In this document: positions 9,572 to 19,329 of the stretch, piece by piece | How the letters are laid out: every line of letters begins with the position of its first letter | Numbering within the stretch: the stretch's first letter is position 1 | Origin: Ignavibacteria bacterium | GTDB lineage: Bacteria; Bacteroidota; Ignavibacteria; Kapaibacteriales; UBA961 | Length of the DNA stretch: 64,000 nt | Direction: 5' to 3' | NCBI GenBank assembly: GCA_947491315.1 | Contig: CANLII010000002.1 | Coordinates: forward strand, 62,001-126,000 | Notes under the pieces: generated by a model | Told to the model about the DNA's origin: nothing | Databases searched by the model: none | The model's input: only the letters and a program-made list of their open reading frames with translations | Program-made: the position numbers and the translations under genes

Positions 9572-10776
9572 TGGGCTTCGATCTATTGAATGATTGGCAA
9601 GAATCGAAACAATTCCGACTCATTGGATGGATTGCCGTGCTCTTGCTCATCATAAAGCTTATCATGCTTTTTGGATTTCCCATCATCCCACATGCAATCG
9701 AAGATTGGTATATCGCAAAACATATCGCGGAAGGCTCAGGATATAGTCTGTCAAATGGTCCGACAGCATTAAAAACACCCGTCTATCCCCTCTTTCTTTC
9801 TTTACCTGCTTTTATAGGTGATTTTGGAAAAATCTTTGCTTCCGGTTTACAACATATTCTGTGGTTCTTTGCAACCATGTTTCTTTACAAAGCTAGTTGC
9901 ATACGATTCGGCAGTGGTTTTGCTTTTGTCGCATCTCTACTTTTTGCTTTGCATCCCGCATATATATATTATCCATATGTACTAGAATCGACTGCACTGA
10001 CAATTCCTCTTTTCATCATATTCTGGTATATGGCCGAATATTCGAAGCTTCAATCAGTGAATATAAAGATTCCAATGCTCATTGGTTGGCTCACAGCATT
10101 GACTCAACCGATACTTTTGCCCGGAATATTGGCTCTTCAATTGTTTTATTTTGGGAAAAGAAATAATGTCATTTCACTCATTCTAACAGCATTGGTGATT
10201 TTTACTCCTTGGACAATTCGCAATGCCATGACTTTCGATGCCTTTATCCCGACAAAATCACCAATGTGGATGAATTTCTATGAAGGCATGAAAAAAGATG
10301 TGACTACTCAGGAGCTTGCACATATTGAATCCGCAAGAAAATACATGAATGATGTTGAATTGGAACAAGAATATAAACCCATAGTTCTCAGGCAATTCTC
10401 TGAAAGCTTTCCAATGTATGGTAAGCGTTCCCTCCATCGATTAACTGAGTTTTGGTTGGTACCGGATACATATCGAGATCAGATGTGGACTCCGGCGATT
10501 ATAATCTCCAGAGTACTACCACAATTGCTTCTTGGCATTGGACTTTTTCTTTCAGTCCTGATGCTTGTCAAGATGACCAACATGATTTCAATCGATACTA
10601 GGCATTTTTTGATTGTGCTCATTGGAATCTTGATATATGTGTCAATCATCTATTCTTTGACCCAAGCTGCAAATATTCGATTCAAATTGGATGTCGAATG
10701 GCTTCAGATTCTGCTCTTATTCCCGATTTTTCAAGGAATTCCAAAACTTGTTGAATTTAAGGGAACAAGTGAGTGA
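9568..10776 (+). CDS. Multi-pass membrane protein, ArnT/PMT-like glycosyltransferase
   Basis: Many TM helices; EDWYIAKHIAEGSGYSLSNGPTALKTPVYPLFLSL is typical of the GT-C/PMT_2 N-terminal loop; ATGA overlap with previous gene. Confidence 0.7.
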   Translation: MMGFDLLNDWQESKQFRLIGWIAVLLLIIKLIMLFGFPIIPHAIEDWYIAKHIAEGSGYSLSNGPTALKTPVYPLFLSLPAFIGDFGKIFASGLQHILWFFATMFLYKASCIRFGSGFAFVASLLFALHPAYIYYPYVLESTALTIPLFIIFWYMAEYSKLQSVNIKIPMLIGWLTALTQPILLPGILALQLFYFGKRNNVISLILTALVIFTPWTIRNAMTFDAFIPTKSPMWMNFYEGMKKDVTTQELAHIESARKYMNDVELEQEYKPIVLRQFSESFPMYGKRSLHRLTEFWLVPDTYRDQMWTPAIIISRVLPQLLLGIGLFLSVLMLVKMTNMISIDTRHFLIVLIGILIYVSIIYSLTQAANIRFKLDVEWLQILLLFPIFQGIPKLVEFKGTSE

Positions 10777-10792
10777 TAGAGCATTGTTTTCT

Positions 10793-10824
10793 TTTGCAAG
10801 GACGGCAAAAAAAAAGTAAGTTTG
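10793..10824 (+). promoter_or_regulatory. Complete Bacteroidota-type promoter upstream of nuoA
   Basis: TTTG (10793-10796) - N20 - TAAGTTTG (10817-10824); matches TTTG/TAnnTTTG -33/-7 consensus spacing. Confidence 0.65.
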
Positions 10825-10857
10825 CCAAGCATTTGAATCATATAAAGGACTGGATGC

Positions 10858-11217
10858 ATGCTTGAATTATATCTCCCTCTCTTTTTGATGATTGCTGTAG
10901 GTTTCCTCTTCGGATTGACCAATATCCTAATCGCTGAATTTGTAGGACCTCGCAAAAATAAATCAAAAGAAAAACTCAGTGTCTATGAATGCGGCATGGA
11001 GCCCATCAAAAGCGCTAGAGAGCGATTCTCTGTAAAGTTTTATCTTGTCGCAATGTTATTCATTTTATTTGATATTGAAATTGTGTTCATGTATCCTTGG
11101 GCCATTCAATTCCAGGAATTGGGTATGATTGGTTTGACCGCTATGGCACTTTTCATGGTATTGCTTTTTGCGGGTTACATTTATGTCTTGAAAAAAGGAG
11201 CTTTGGAATGGCAATAG
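10858..11217 (+). CDS. nuoA: NADH-quinone oxidoreductase subunit A
   Basis: [40 protein letters not shown]. Confidence 0.96.
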   Translation: MLELYLPLFLMIAVGFLFGLTNILIAEFVGPRKNKSKEKLSVYECGMEPIKSARERFSVKFYLVAMLFILFDIEIVFMYPWAIQFQELGMIGLTAMALFMVLLFAGYIYVLKKGALEWQ

Positions 11218-11729
11218 ATCAATTGACGAAAGACGGATTTTTGACCACAACTGTTGATGCGGTAGTCAGTTGGGCACAAAGAAATTCATTATGGCCCATG
11301 CCGATGGGTATTTCATGTTGTGCAATTGAAATGATGTCATTTGCAGGTCCCCGTTTTGATAGTGCTCGCTTTGGTTCGGAAAAATTTGGTTTTACGCCTC
11401 GCCAAGCTGACTTATTGATTGTGGCAGGAACCGTAACATATAAAATGAGTTGGGTTGTTCGCAAAATCTGGGATCAAATGCCCGAGCCAAAATGGTGTAT
11501 ATCCATGGGTGTCTGTGCATCCTCAGGCGGTATGTTCAGAAGTTATTCTGTTGTGCAAGGCATCGACCAGTTCATTCCAGTGGATGCATATGTGTCAGGT
11601 TGTCCTCCACGCCCGGAAGCACTTTTGAAAGCACTCATGACAATCCAAGAACAAATTGAAAATACAAAGCCGACCATCATTGATACTCGCAAGGAAGTTA
11701 ATATGGACAATGCGGTATTGATTGACTAA
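11208..11729 (+). CDS. nuoB: NADH-quinone oxidoreductase subunit B
   Basis: [42 protein letters not shown] at 11208 (MAIDQL), ORF call at 11097 is too long. Confidence 0.96.
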   Translation: MAIDQLTKDGFLTTTVDAVVSWAQRNSLWPMPMGISCCAIEMMSFAGPRFDSARFGSEKFGFTPRQADLLIVAGTVTYKMSWVVRKIWDQMPEPKWCISMGVCASSGGMFRSYSVVQGIDQFIPVDAYVSGCPPRPEALLKALMTIQEQIENTKPTIIDTRKEVNMDNAVLID

Positions 11730-11745
11730 TTGAATATGTACAATG

Positions 11746-11778
11746 AAGCCTGTTTCTTTTAGGAAGCAGGCTTTTTTT
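11746..11778 (+). terminator. Intrinsic terminator after nuoB
   Basis: AAGCCTGTTTC-loop-GGAAGCAGGCTT (one G.T) followed by T7. Confidence 0.8.
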
Positions 11779-12195
11779 ATGGAAAATTATATGCGAAATT
11801 TCATACTTCCATTTCTGATGATGTTTTTGTTGGCTTCATGTGAATCAGTCACATTGGAAGATCCTGCAAGTTATCCCAATTTGAAAATAACCGATATCAC
11901 TATTGGCAAAGGTGCACAGCCAACATTTGGCAGTACTGTCACAGTACATTATGTTGGCACACTCACAAATGGAAAAGTATTTGATTCTTCACGAGAGAGA
12001 AACCAACCATTTTCATTTCGTATTGGTACTTCGGAAGTCATCAAAGGTTGGGATGTCGGACTATCTACTATGAAAGTTGGTGGCAAGAGAAAGCTTGAGA
12101 TTCCACCGGAAATGGGTTATGGTTCAAGGTCTGTTGGTTCTATTCCTGCCAATTCCACATTGATCTTTGAAGTTGAATTATTGAATGTCTATTGA
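11779..12195 (+). CDS. FKBP-type peptidyl-prolyl cis-trans isomerase, putative lipoprotein
   Basis: FLMMFLLASC lipobox; VTVHYVGTLTNGKVFDSSRERNQPFSFRIGTSEVIKGWDVGL. Start set after the terminator (11779 or 11791), not 11743. Confidence 0.92.
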   Translation: MENYMRNFILPFLMMFLLASCESVTLEDPASYPNLKITDITIGKGAQPTFGSTVTVHYVGTLTNGKVFDSSRERNQPFSFRIGTSEVIKGWDVGLSTMKVGGKRKLEIPPEMGYGSRSVGSIPANSTLIFEVELLNVY

Positions 12196-13567
12196 TGTGA
12201 CCAAAAACAGAATCCCATGGATTGTCTTTTGGATATATATCATGGGTTTCATGGTCTATGCATTTATACCTGCAGAGAGAAATTCGCATACCATGCAGGT
12301 ATTTTTAGGGTTTTATGCCATTCATGCGCTTTGCGGAATTTTCCTTCTTCGCAATGGAAGTTCATTTCTCACACTCCCCCGTTTATTCTCACTGTTTCTC
12401 CTTTCAAGATTGGCAGTGTTTTTCATGTATCCATGGCTCTCTGATGATGTCTTTGGATATTTGTTCTATGGCAAAGCAAGCCTCGCAGGCGCAAATCTCT
12501 ATGCCGTGAAAGCAGATGATCCGGCACTCTCATATCTCAGAGACTCAGCCTATGCATTGATGGCATTCAAACCATATCAAAATATCTATCCTCCGATTGC
12601 CACGATATTCATGTCCATTTCCGCATGGATTTCATCCTTTATTCCGTATTCATTGCAAGCAACATTGTTTGTGTGGAAAGCACTGCTCTTTTGCTCGGAA
12701 TTCATTGGACTTGCCATACTGTATCATTGGCTTCGAAAACATCAATATTCATTATTACCTATTGTAATGTATCTCGCCATTCCAATGACAGCGATTGAAG
12801 GAATTGGACAAGCGCATAATGAAGTATTGCTTCTGCCTTTCATTATTGGTGCAATCATGCTGTTCAGGGATGATTCATCTTTCAAGAAAAGCATCCTCAT
12901 TGGAATGCTTTGCGCGGTGTTGGGTCTATTGAAACTCTATCCAATTGTACTCATCATTCCCTTTCTATTGCATGCAAAGAAGAGTAAGAATGTCATTGCA
13001 ATTTTCATTGGGACACTCTTCATGACCCTGCTTACAAGCGCTCCATGGTTTTGGGGTTTGGTGATTGGTAATTACTCAGCTATTCAGGGATATGTCTCGG
13101 TTTTGAATTTTTATCAAGGCACGTATTTCAATGGAGTGATTTTATATGGTATCAGACATATCCTGGAATTATTCAAGATCCATGAATGGTGGCTTCTGGC
13201 TCCCAAAGTGCTTACCATGTTTCGAGGAATTGGAGTGATGATTGTGAGTGCATATGCATATATCAAGAAAGAATCCCTCATAGAATCACTCTATATGATT
13301 CTTTTGGTCACGGTGCTCATTTCAGCCAAAGTACATCCGTGGTATTTCATCCCTTTGATTTTTCTTGGTTCGATCATTCAAAGACAAAGCATCATAATCA
13401 TAGGATCTTTAATGATGTACACCTATGCAATGTATGCGGTGGATCCAGCACATGAATCTATGCTTTTTGAAACAGTATTGTGGTGTATTGCAGGACTAGT
13501 TCTCATTATGGAATACAGACATTCACTTCACATCTTCGATAGAGATCAAAGCAAAATTCTTACCTGA
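12185..13567 (+). CDS. GT87/polyprenol-mannosyltransferase-like membrane protein
   Basis: About 10 TM helices; FMYPWLSDDVFGYLFYGKASLAGANLYAVKADDPAL...IYPPIATIFMS pattern of GT-C glycosyltransferases. Confidence 0.65.
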   Translation: MSIDVTKNRIPWIVFWIYIMGFMVYAFIPAERNSHTMQVFLGFYAIHALCGIFLLRNGSSFLTLPRLFSLFLLSRLAVFFMYPWLSDDVFGYLFYGKASLAGANLYAVKADDPALSYLRDSAYALMAFKPYQNIYPPIATIFMSISAWISSFIPYSLQATLFVWKALLFCSEFIGLAILYHWLRKHQYSLLPIVMYLAIPMTAIEGIGQAHNEVLLLPFIIGAIMLFRDDSSFKKSILIGMLCAVLGLLKLYPIVLIIPFLLHAKKSKNVIAIFIGTLFMTLLTSAPWFWGLVIGNYSAIQGYVSVLNFYQGTYFNGVILYGIRHILELFKIHEWWLLAPKVLTMFRGIGVMIVSAYAYIKKESLIESLYMILLVTVLISAKVHPWYFIPLIFLGSIIQRQSIIIIGSLMMYTYAMYAVDPAHESMLFETVLWCIAGLVLIMEYRHSLHIFDRDQSKILT

Positions 13568-14860
13568 TTCTTGTTGAAAAACAAATCGCTTATTGATTGG
13601 GGGCGGATAAGTCCATAATTCCTTCTTGATTCCCTGACTTGGGATTTCGATGTCTCTTTCTTTCGGAAAACCATAGAGCAAAGCGATTTTACCTCTTTGC
13701 GTCATGATGCCATCGGATTCATTGATTGTTTGAAATTCCGTAAATGCACGGTCTGCTCTTCGAAAATATTCTGTCATGGGCTCATTATATATAGTAGATG
13801 GAGTAGGATCATTCTTCTTCCACCAATCGATGATATTCTTTCGTATATCCAAATCTGTGCTTCCCGATAACTTTTCAAAATCAGCATCATTCAGGAGATA
13901 TTTCATTGTTTGTCTTGCATATTCAGCGCTGATCAGTGTTTTGGGCATGTCTTCCCATAGACATGCAAAATCAAATCGGATGGAATCCTGTCTCCCTTTT
14001 TTTTCACTGTGATTGAGGATCAAAGAATATCTTCCCGGTGCAATGACATTATCGGGAAGCTGTACAATCAGAAGATTCATTCCGGGTGATTCTTTCACAA
14101 TCAAAGGAATTGGCCTTGAAGTAGCTGATTCTTCAATGAATTCCGGCATAATCGTAATATCTGAACGAAGTTCAGTTCTGGTGGCAGAAACAGGTTTTAT
14201 ATGCTTTGCATATTCTTCATTTGCTCTTAGCCGTATGAGTGAAGCGGAATAGTTCTTGACTTTTGATGAAAGCTGGAACACAGCATATTGTTTTTTGGAA
14301 GAAAATGGAATATTGCCATTAAATATATCCGGACTGAATGCATCGGAAAAAGGGTTTTCAGAAGTGAATAAAGGATTGGGAAATTCTTGCAAAGCAATTT
14401 TTGGCATTCGAACTTTCTTGATTATCTGTCCTTTATCCATCAATGAAATCATCACGGCATATTGAGTTTTTATCACCGTGATAGCTCTCAAGCCATAAGC
14501 ATAGAGTGATTCAGAATTCGTTTGTTCATAATTGGATGCAAAGACCGAATCTTTCCATTGAATGCGTGATTTGATAATTCCATTGCTGTCTTTCGATTCA
14601 ATCTCAAGTGAAGGAAATGCAACATATCCACCTCTGAATGATGTGGACTTTTCAAAAAGCAATGCATCATATTGTATGCGAAACATTGCCAAAATAGTCA
14701 TTGAATCTTCGGAAGAATGATGGAGCGTTCGGATTTCCGTATATAGTGGTTCTCTTTGTGATTCCAAAGTTGGATACAGTGATGAACCATTTTTCTGCAC
14801 TTGCGAGATCACTGAAATCGGCAAGAGCATCATGATGAAACAAAGGAAATATTTCAGCAT
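13523..14860 (-). CDS. GWxTD domain-containing exported protein
   Basis: C-terminal EYFRRADRAFTEFQTINESDGIMTQRGKIALLYGFPKERD resembles GWxTD; signal peptide MLKYFLCFIMMLLPISVISQ at the start 14860. Confidence 0.7.
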   Translation of the reverse strand: MLKYFLCFIMMLLPISVISQVQKNGSSLYPTLESQREPLYTEIRTLHHSSEDSMTILAMFRIQYDALLFEKSTSFRGGYVAFPSLEIESKDSNGIIKSRIQWKDSVFASNYEQTNSESLYAYGLRAITVIKTQYAVMISLMDKGQIIKKVRMPKIALQEFPNPLFTSENPFSDAFSPDIFNGNIPFSSKKQYAVFQLSSKVKNYSASLIRLRANEEYAKHIKPVSATRTELRSDITIMPEFIEESATSRPIPLIVKESPGMNLLIVQLPDNVIAPGRYSLILNHSEKKGRQDSIRFDFACLWEDMPKTLISAEYARQTMKYLLNDADFEKLSGSTDLDIRKNIIDWWKKNDPTPSTIYNEPMTEYFRRADRAFTEFQTINESDGIMTQRGKIALLYGFPKERDIEIPSQGIKKELWTYPPPINKRFVFQQESGKNFALISIEDVK

Positions 14861-14864
14861 TGAA

Positions 14865-15323
14865 TCACACATCATATTCATCCAGGAATGATCGTAAAAT
14901 GATTGCCGCCGCTGTTTTATCAATCACGGATTTATCTTTTCTGTATGATTTTGATCGACCGGATGCAATCAATTGCTCAACTGCTCTTTTTGAACTATAT
15001 GATTCATCCTGAAGTATGATGTCGATGTCTAGGGCATCAAGTAATACATGCTGATATTTCAAGATTTCTTTGATGATTGCATTGCTTTGACCTGTGAATT
15101 CAGGTGGTATGCCGATAATGATAGCGCCAATCTGCTCATACTGAGCAATCCTCAAGATTTCTTGAAGAGCATTTGCATCATTTTCAATTGTGATAAGAGG
15201 ATTTGTGGTAATATGCAGCATGTCGCACACAGCTATACCAATTCTTTTCTTGCCTATATCCAAAGCAAGAAGCCTCTTCCCTTTTAAATGTTCATACATA
15301 TTCATAGTTTTACGATAATTCAA
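14865..15323 (-). CDS. ruvX: Putative pre-16S rRNA nuclease / Holliday junction resolvase YqgF
   Basis: LLALDIGKKRIGIAVCD, IIIGIPPEFTGQ, DESYSSKRA, DKTAAAIIL; start may be 15305 or 15299. Confidence 0.9.
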   Translation of the reverse strand: MNYRKTMNMYEHLKGKRLLALDIGKKRIGIAVCDMLHITTNPLITIENDANALQEILRIAQYEQIGAIIIGIPPEFTGQSNAIIKEILKYQHVLLDALDIDIILQDESYSSKRAVEQLIASGRSKSYRKDKSVIDKTAAAIILRSFLDEYDV

Positions 15324-15344
15324 ATCACCACTAAGGGTTCACTA

Positions 15345-16094
15345 ATGAAAAGCATGCGTAAACTACCATTTTTGCTTGTATTGTTGGGTCTACACTTGAA
15401 TGTTGAATCAATGCAAGCGCAATTCTTTGATGCTCTCAAGAAGAAAGCTAATTCACTTTTGAAAGGCGAAAGTTCCATTGGTGGATTTACCGAGCAAGAA
15501 GCTGTTTCCGCTCTTAAAGAAGCATTGCAAAATGGCATTACCAAGGGAACAAATGAAGTATCGAAACAGGATGGATATTTTGGTAATCAATTCATCAAGA
15601 TTCCTTTTCCGCAGGAAGCTCGAGATATTGAGAGTACATTGAGAAAAGTCGGTATGGGAAAGACAGTAGACAATGCTGTATTATCACTCAATAGAGCCGC
15701 AGAGGATGCAGCCACAAAAGCATTACCCATCTTTGTTGATGCAATTACATCCATGTCATTTCAGGATGCAATCGGTATTGTGAAAGGAGATAGCATTGCC
15801 GGCACTCGCTTTTTGCAACAGTCCACGACCCAGGCATTGACGAAAGCGTTTCGACCCGTCATTGAGGGCTCTCTTGAAAAAGTGGATGCAACCAAGCATT
15901 GGTCAACTGTAATGAATGCCTATAACAAGATTCCTTTTGTGAAGAGAATTAATCCTGATCTTACGCAATATGTCACTGAAAAAGCAATGGAAGGATTATT
16001 CTTCACCATTGCAAGCGAAGAAAAACTCATTCGCAAAGATCCACTTGGTCAAGCATCATCCTTATTGCGAAAAGTTTTTGGTGGAAAACCCTAA
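15345..16094 (+). CDS. DUF4197 family exported protein
   Basis: GFTEQEAVSALKEALQNGITKGTNEVSKQDGYFGNQFIKIPFP...TRFLQQSTTQALTKAFRPVI. Confidence 0.88.
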   Translation: MKSMRKLPFLLVLLGLHLNVESMQAQFFDALKKKANSLLKGESSIGGFTEQEAVSALKEALQNGITKGTNEVSKQDGYFGNQFIKIPFPQEARDIESTLRKVGMGKTVDNAVLSLNRAAEDAATKALPIFVDAITSMSFQDAIGIVKGDSIAGTRFLQQSTTQALTKAFRPVIEGSLEKVDATKHWSTVMNAYNKIPFVKRINPDLTQYVTEKAMEGLFFTIASEEKLIRKDPLGQASSLLRKVFGGKP

Positions 16095-16655
16095 AACTCT
16101 TTTCCATTCAATAATGCCTTGGATGGCAAGAGCAAGAAATACGGCATAGAGTATAGCAGACAGATATAAGTCTTTGGAAACATAAATAAGGATATACACT
16201 GCATCTACCACTATCCATATATACCAATTTTCAAGTCTTTTTCTAGTTTGAAGAATTTGTGCAAATATGCTAAGTGAAGCAAGCATTGAGTCAATGTGAG
16301 GATAGTCGGCATTCGTTTGATTCTTGAGTATATATCCAAGAATGATTGCTATCGGGATGGTAATGAGAAGACCAACTGCTATTTCCTTGATTGTGCTTTG
16401 TTTCACTTGTAATGGGGATGAATCAGGCAGATAATTTTCGGAGCCTTTTGTCCAAGCATACCATCCATATACACTGAAAACAAGAAATACACCTTGCAAT
16501 CCCATGTCGGCATAAAGTTTTGCATCGTAAAATATCACACCATAGAGCATGACATTCAATGCTGAAATCGGCCAACAAAATGGGGATCTTTTGATTGTAA
16601 GATACACACCTATTATACCGGTGAAGAAACCCAATATTTCAAGTAAAGAAGGCAT
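16062..16655 (-). CDS. pnuC: PnuC-like vitamin transporter (nicotinamide riboside/mononucleotide)
   Basis: ALNVMLYGVIFYDAKLYADMGLQGVFLVFSVYGWYAWTKG; RKRLENWYIWIVVDAVYILIY. Confidence 0.92.
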   Translation of the reverse strand: MPSLLEILGFFTGIIGVYLTIKRSPFCWPISALNVMLYGVIFYDAKLYADMGLQGVFLVFSVYGWYAWTKGSENYLPDSSPLQVKQSTIKEIAVGLLITIPIAIILGYILKNQTNADYPHIDSMLASLSIFAQILQTRKRLENWYIWIVVDAVYILIYVSKDLYLSAILYAVFLALAIQGIIEWKRVLGFSTKNFSQ

Positions 16656-17542
16656 TAAAAGGCATATCCCGCGCTAAGCATGACAGTACCGATGCTCCAT
16701 GCATTCGTGCCTAGTAATCTCAAATTATACATTGCTTCAAATGTCAATCCATCCGGCAAATGCACTGTGAATGAGGCACCAGCCAAAGTGAAAAATTCAG
16801 CTGGATATAACTTTCTTATCTCAAAATCGGGTACATCTCTTTGCGCACCCAATGGTTGTTGAATATCGACAAAGAATTTCAGGGCTGTTTTTTCAACCGA
16901 TGAGAATCCCGTTTCAGCATGAATGAAAAATCGATCATTCCAATTTTTATCACGAAGAGACAAAGAACCATGCAGTTCGATCCAACTCTTTTCGAAAGGA
17001 ATACCGATTTGAAGTCCAATGATTCCTTCTTTGGATCCACCACCAAGGAATTCCTCCGCGGGATCATTTGGAATACCGGTATATGCCGGCAATCGAAACT
17101 CTCCGATAATGGTGGCATTCAATGGTCCTGAATACAATCGATAGCGTGTACCAATTCCAAACCAAGACAGAAGGGTCCTACTCAATTGTTTGCGTATCGG
17201 TCGATTCCCAATTGAATCCGTCACAAATTTCTCAGTCAGAGTATATGCAATCAATGGCATGCTTGAAAAGATGATGAACTCATCATTAAGACCATACTCT
17301 GCCTCAAGAGTCATCAGAGTACCGGAGAAATCAAATGTATAATTGCTTAATGCCAGACTATCATATACACCACTTCGCCTATTTCCATTTGCTTCGAAAT
17401 AACTTGAGCCGGACATTGAGCCTGCTGAAAGCTTCACAAAACCCTTCCCTTTTCCTCCTGTCCATGCTTGTGCTTGAACTGCAAGTTGAGTAAAGAGTTG
17501 GAAGGAGATTAGGGCAAGTATGACGATTTTACTAATTTGCAT
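16655..17542 (-). CDS. Predicted outer-membrane beta-barrel protein
   Basis: Signal peptide (MQISKIVILALISFQLFTQLAVQAQA) and alternating beta strands ending GTVMLSAGYAF; 1-nt overlap with pnuC. Confidence 0.65.
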   Translation of the reverse strand: MQISKIVILALISFQLFTQLAVQAQAWTGGKGKGFVKLSAGSMSGSSYFEANGNRRSGVYDSLALSNYTFDFSGTLMTLEAEYGLNDEFIIFSSMPLIAYTLTEKFVTDSIGNRPIRKQLSRTLLSWFGIGTRYRLYSGPLNATIIGEFRLPAYTGIPNDPAEEFLGGGSKEGIIGLQIGIPFEKSWIELHGSLSLRDKNWNDRFFIHAETGFSSVEKTALKFFVDIQQPLGAQRDVPDFEIRKLYPAEFFTLAGASFTVHLPDGLTFEAMYNLRLLGTNAWSIGTVMLSAGYAF

Positions 17543-17577
17543 TGACTTTTGCCTAGGGCTAAGTAAGTAAAGGACCA

Positions 17578-18333
17578 ATGATACGAGATTTTTTGAATCA
17601 GCGCATAGGAATGAAACAAATTACGATCATGCTTGGGATCGTTTTCATCATTCTATTTTCAATACTTTGGATTATTGACTCATTTGTCATGCCACCTTAT
17701 GTGCATGCAATCAAAGTTGTCAAGGTTCCAAATATAACTGGATTGACTTTATCAAAGGCAGACCCAATTATTCGTGATGCAAAATTGCGTGTTGCGGAAG
17801 TGAGAGATGTGTATAATGAAACAATACCCAAGGGAAGAATCATCAGTCAATTGCCTTTTGCCGGTTCAGAGGTACGCGAAGGTAGAAGATTGTATATCAC
17901 TGTCAGTAGAGGCATAGAAAAGGTATTGGTTCCCTATTTGATTGGTAAAACCGATAGAGATGCTTTACTTAACTTGCTCAGCATAGGTCTGCAAGTGGGA
18001 GAAACAGTTTTTCAAGAAGATGAAGAAAAACCCTATGGAACTGTATTGAAGCAATCCATTCCAGCCGGAAGCAAGATTCCATATGGAAAGAGTATTTCAT
18101 TGATTGTGAGTCAGGGTCCAACGGGTATTGATCTTGTTGCATTCACAGGCATTACTCTCAATCAGGCCAAAATTCTTGCCATGGAATATGATTTGATTTT
18201 ACAGATTTTAAACAGTGAAGATAAAGATCCCAATCTCTCGGATCAAGACATCTTTATCGAACCCGATATTTCAAGATCTCCTGAATTTCTTCGGAAAGGT
18301 GAGACTGTTTGGATTACGATTCTACCCAGATAA
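17578..18333 (+). CDS. PASTA domain protein (single TM, no kinase domain)
   Basis: Repeated VPNITGLTLSKADPIIRDAKLRVAEV / VPYLIGKTDRDALLNLLSIGLQVGETV...VLKQSIPAGSKI modules. Confidence 0.9.
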   Translation: MIRDFLNQRIGMKQITIMLGIVFIILFSILWIIDSFVMPPYVHAIKVVKVPNITGLTLSKADPIIRDAKLRVAEVRDVYNETIPKGRIISQLPFAGSEVREGRRLYITVSRGIEKVLVPYLIGKTDRDALLNLLSIGLQVGETVFQEDEEKPYGTVLKQSIPAGSKIPYGKSISLIVSQGPTGIDLVAFTGITLNQAKILAMEYDLILQILNSEDKDPNLSDQDIFIEPDISRSPEFLRKGETVWITILPR

Positions 18334-18336
18334 AAT

Positions 18337-19329
18337 TCAAATCTTTGCCATTTGTTGAATTGACTCAACAATTTCTTTCAAATTCCCATGGCGAACTCTT
18401 GCGCCGGCTGCTTGGACATGACCTCCGCCACCGAAGGACTCAGCAATGCTTCGAACTTCATGTGTGGGTTTTGAACGCAGGGACATTTTCACGGTACCAT
18501 CTTCCCATTCGGTGATAAGTCCACCTATTTTTGCACCTTCAATGCTCAAAGTATAATTAACAAAGCCCTCAAGATCTTCTGAACTATAGCCCACTAATTG
18601 TTCTTTTCTCAAGAGAATCAATATCAATGCTCCATCATGAGAGATGGTGAGATTGGACAATGCCATTCCAAGTAATTGCATTGATATAAGTGATTGTGCA
18701 TTCATCACTTTATCATAAATCTTTACGGGATCTGCGCCTGCATCTATCAGTGTAGCGGCCAAACGCATTACTTCAGCATTTGTACGCGAATGTCTGAATC
18801 CACCTGTATCCGTCATTATTCCTGTATATAAGCATTCAGCTGATTGAGCATTAATCTCGATATTGGATTCAAGAGCCATTCTTGCAATGATTTCACATGT
18901 GGAGGATGACTCAATAATAACATGCGAATAATCCGCTTTCAATATTGGTTTAACATGATGATCAAAGAGAAAGACTTTCCCTGTAAAGTGTTCAAAGAAA
19001 GGAAGAATATTCGGACCAAGCCTTTGAGGAGCGTTCAAATCCAAAATACACCAAGCTTCAGTGCCAGCTATGATTTCTTTGATATCGGCTTGGTCATAGA
19101 ATAAGAATGCTTGATCATGAGGAAGAAATGAAAGATTCTTGGGAATGGGATGATGTTGTAAAATATGTGCATTGATGCCTTGTTCACGAAGCAAATGCAA
19201 TAGCCCAAGACTGCTTCCAATAGAATCTCCATCAGGATCAATATGTGCTGAGATGAGTACTGAAGTGACAGTGCTTAGTTCTTTCCATGTATCGGCAAGT
19301 TTAGCATATAATGAATCCTTCATCAACAT
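18337..19329 (-). CDS. nrnA: DHH/DHHA1 phosphoesterase (NrnA-like oligoribonuclease/pAp phosphatase)
   Basis: ISAHIDPDGDSIGSSLGLLHLL, LFDHHVKP, YTGIMTDTGGFRHSRT, GGGGHVQAAGARV. Confidence 0.9.
   Translation of the reverse strand: MLMKDSLYAKLADTWKELSTVTSVLISAHIDPDGDSIGSSLGLLHLLREQGINAHILQHHPIPKNLSFLPHDQAFLFYDQADIKEIIAGTEAWCILDLNAPQRLGPNILPFFEHFTGKVFLFDHHVKPILKADYSHVIIESSSTCEIIARMALESNIEINAQSAECLYTGIMTDTGGFRHSRTNAEVMRLAATLIDAGADPVKIYDKVMNAQSLISMQLLGMALSNLTISHDGALILILLRKEQLVGYSSEDLEGFVNYTLSIEGAKIGGLITEWEDGTVKMSLRSKPTHEVRSIAESFGGGGHVQAAGARVRHGNLKEIVESIQQMAKI

Noticed and set aside
11743-11778. N-terminal extension of the FKBP ORF
   Set aside because: Encoded by the terminator hairpin after nuoB; the lipoprotein signal begins downstream
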